Source of the DNA: Leptolyngbya sp. BL0902
GTDB taxonomy: Bacteria; Cyanobacteriota; Cyanobacteriia; Phormidesmidales; Phormidesmidaceae
Assembly: GCF_016403105.1 (NCBI RefSeq)
Contig: NZ_CP046155.1
Coordinates: 3,129,906 to 3,193,905 of the forward strand
DNA length: 64,000 nucleotides
Direction: 5' to 3'
In this document: positions 63,045 to 64,000 of the stretch, one piece after another
Position numbering within the stretch: position 1 is the first letter of the stretch
How the letters are laid out: each line of letters opens with the position of its first letter
Notes under the pieces: generated by a model
The model's database searches: none
Told to the model about the DNA's origin: nothing
What the model saw: only the letters and a program-made list of their open reading frames with translations
Made by a program: the position numbers and the translations under genes

Positions 63045-63669
63045 AATAAACCTCCTGAATGGCCTCAAGGGCGGGGGATGTAATTACAATCTGGTCAGCG
63101 GCAAGCAAATCGTGGACGTTTAGGTTCGCCGCCGTCAGCAGCTTGACGTTTTCGATGTTGCGGGCAGAGAGGTAGACCAGTTCTTGCTTTTCAGAGATGA
63201 TCAGCAGAATTTTGCCCTCGATATCCGCTCCCCAACGCCCCAGAGCCTCCAGCAGCTCCTTGGTTTTGGGACGTTCAAACTTGTCGGCAAACGCCTCGAC
63301 CACAATCAGGTCATCGACCCGGCTTTGGAACGCGGTACGTAGAGCCAGACGCCGCTCTTTGCGGTTCATCTTGACACTGAAATCCCGAGGCTTGGGGCCG
63401 AAGGTGACACCACCGCCCCGCCACAGGGGAGAGCGATTAGAGCCAGCCCGGGCCCGACCCGTCCCTTTTTGCCGCCAGGGCTTACGACCACCCCCGCTCA
63501 CTTCGGCGCGGGTTTTGGTGGATACCGTTCCCTGCCGAGCGTTATGCATCTGCCGCACCAGGGCACGGTGGACGATGTGAGAGGCGGTTTCTTCGCTGGC
63601 GACTTTGAGATCTAAAGTCGCGCTACCAGCCTCTTGGCCCTCCCAGTTTTTTACGGCGCACTCAACCAT
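63037..63669 (-). CDS. rplD: 50S ribosomal protein L4
   Basis: Tunnel protein and, in some bacteria, autoregulator of its operon. 210 residues; the loop with [53 protein letters not shown] is diagnostic. It lies 65 bases after rplC. Overlaps rplW by eight bases. Confidence 0.97.
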   Translation of the reverse strand: MVECAVKNWEGQEAGSATLDLKVASEETASHIVHRALVRQMHNARQGTVSTKTRAEVSGGGRKPWRQKGTGRARAGSNRSPLWRGGGVTFGPKPRDFSVKMNRKERRLALRTAFQSRVDDLIVVEAFADKFERPKTKELLEALGRWGADIEGKILLIISEKQELVYLSARNIENVKLLTAANLNVHDLLAADQIVITSPALEAIQEVYCD

Positions 63670-63734
63670 TGTCTTGACCTATCCCTACAACTCCGAAAGT
63701 CTCTCAAAAACGGCCCATCTCAATGCTTGAGGGA

Positions 63735-64000
63735 CTAGGCCTTCACCCATTTGGCCGGGGCAACGCTCAGCAGCGCACCGGGCTTACCCGGAACTGCGCC
63801 CTTAATCAGCAGCAGGTTGCGCTCGTTGTCTACCCGCACCACTTCCAGCTTGCGAACCGTCACCTGGGTGTTGCCCAACTGACCCGCCATCCGCTTGCCG
63901 GGATAGACACGACCAGGGGTGGTACCCGCTCCGGTGGAACCGGGCAGGCGGTGGTTCTTAGAACCGTGGGCCATGGGGCCACGGCGGAAGTTGTGGCGCT
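63735..64000 (-). CDS. rplC: 50S ribosomal protein L3 (C-terminal part, 5' end outside window)
   Basis: Assembly initiator of the large subunit. The frame runs off the right edge; the visible 88 codons include [42 protein letters not shown], the conserved central/C-terminal region of L3, so the internal ATG at 63974 is not the start. First visible gene of the leftward S10-spc series. Confidence 0.96.
   Translation of the reverse strand, partial: RHNFRRGPMAHGSKNHRLPGSTGAGTTPGRVYPGKRMAGQLGNTQVTVRKLEVVRVDNERNLLLIKGAVPGKPGALLSVAPAKWVKA

Noticed and set aside
63735-63974. A complete 79-codon gene at the right edge
   Set aside because: The frame continues past its ATG to the window end with L3 residues, so it is the C-terminal part of rplC.
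1-64000. CRISPR array, tRNA or rRNA genes, riboswitch, HIP1-rich sequence
   Set aside because: No regularly spaced repeats, no T-loop-like GGTTCGAATCC or rRNA sequence, and no recognised riboswitch core was seen. I did not notice the HIP1 octamer GCGATCGC, but I did not count it by computation.

Overview
This window comes from a cyanobacterium with a GC-rich, densely coding chromosome. The evidence is the photosystem I core pair psaA-psaB, photosystem II genes psbB, psbT and psbM, two CpcS/CpeS-type phycobilin lyases, a phylloquinone-pathway thioesterase, a cyanobacterial-type Hfq and ComFB, and a ribosomal cluster with the cyanobacterial/plastid gene content (no rpsN, rpmD or rpsJ in the usual bacterial slots). 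Leptolyngbya/Nodosilinea-like filamentous cyanobacteria are a reasonable guess, but this is inference only.

Layout. 1-1413: two divergent phycobiliprotein lyase genes. 1433-4293: a metal (Mn or Zn) ABC uptake system; ATPase and permease are transcribed leftward, the binding lipoprotein rightward, from a shared region with a duplicated 20-base motif. 4487-9254: an RND efflux adaptor and pump. 9489-12335: a DUF924 protein, an aspartoacylase-like metallopeptidase and two small membrane proteins. 12363-16711: a leftward operon of a solute-binding lipoprotein and a membrane GGDEF-EAL enzyme. 17421-21987: psaA-psaB with its own promoter region. 22124-24045: an AT-richer patch with tiny membrane ORFs, an in-frame amber codon, an IMS-domain protein and an orphan UPF0175-like gene. 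24046-33562: glycosyltransferase, birA-M23-menI operon, msrA, Nif3, an exported protein, an RRM protein, an ABC exporter and rdgB. 33789-37378: a heterodimeric ABC exporter. 37663-38985: a Tat-exported acetamidase/formamidase with an NtcA-type site. 39673-42368: psbT, psbB, a 2Fe-2S ferredoxin and psbM. 42488-53076: the Anbu peptidase, a phosphopantetheinyl transferase, a type II NADH dehydrogenase, ComFB, Hfq, dapF, a CDF transporter, a helicase-exonuclease and a DgcA/DgcN-like pair. 53177-64000: an unbroken leftward run infA to rplC.

How the genes fit together. The main theme is photosynthesis: reaction-centre cores, antenna lyases, manganese or zinc supply, quinone chemistry (MenI-like thioesterase and NDC1-like NDH-2) and a ferredoxin. 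A second theme is c-di-GMP signalling: the SBP/GGDEF-EAL operon and a ComFB protein, a family with recently reported cyclic-dinucleotide binding. The ribosomal/secY block uses tight overlaps and unusual starts (rplW GTG, adk GTG, infA TTG).

The items most worth a second look are the solute-binding-protein/GGDEF-EAL pair without any transporter, the amber-interrupted frame downstream of psaB, the NtcA-type promoter of the acetamidase, the DgcA/DgcN-like pair, and the helicase with an inserted exonuclease. No tRNA, rRNA, CRISPR array, intact insertion sequence or phage gene was recognised.
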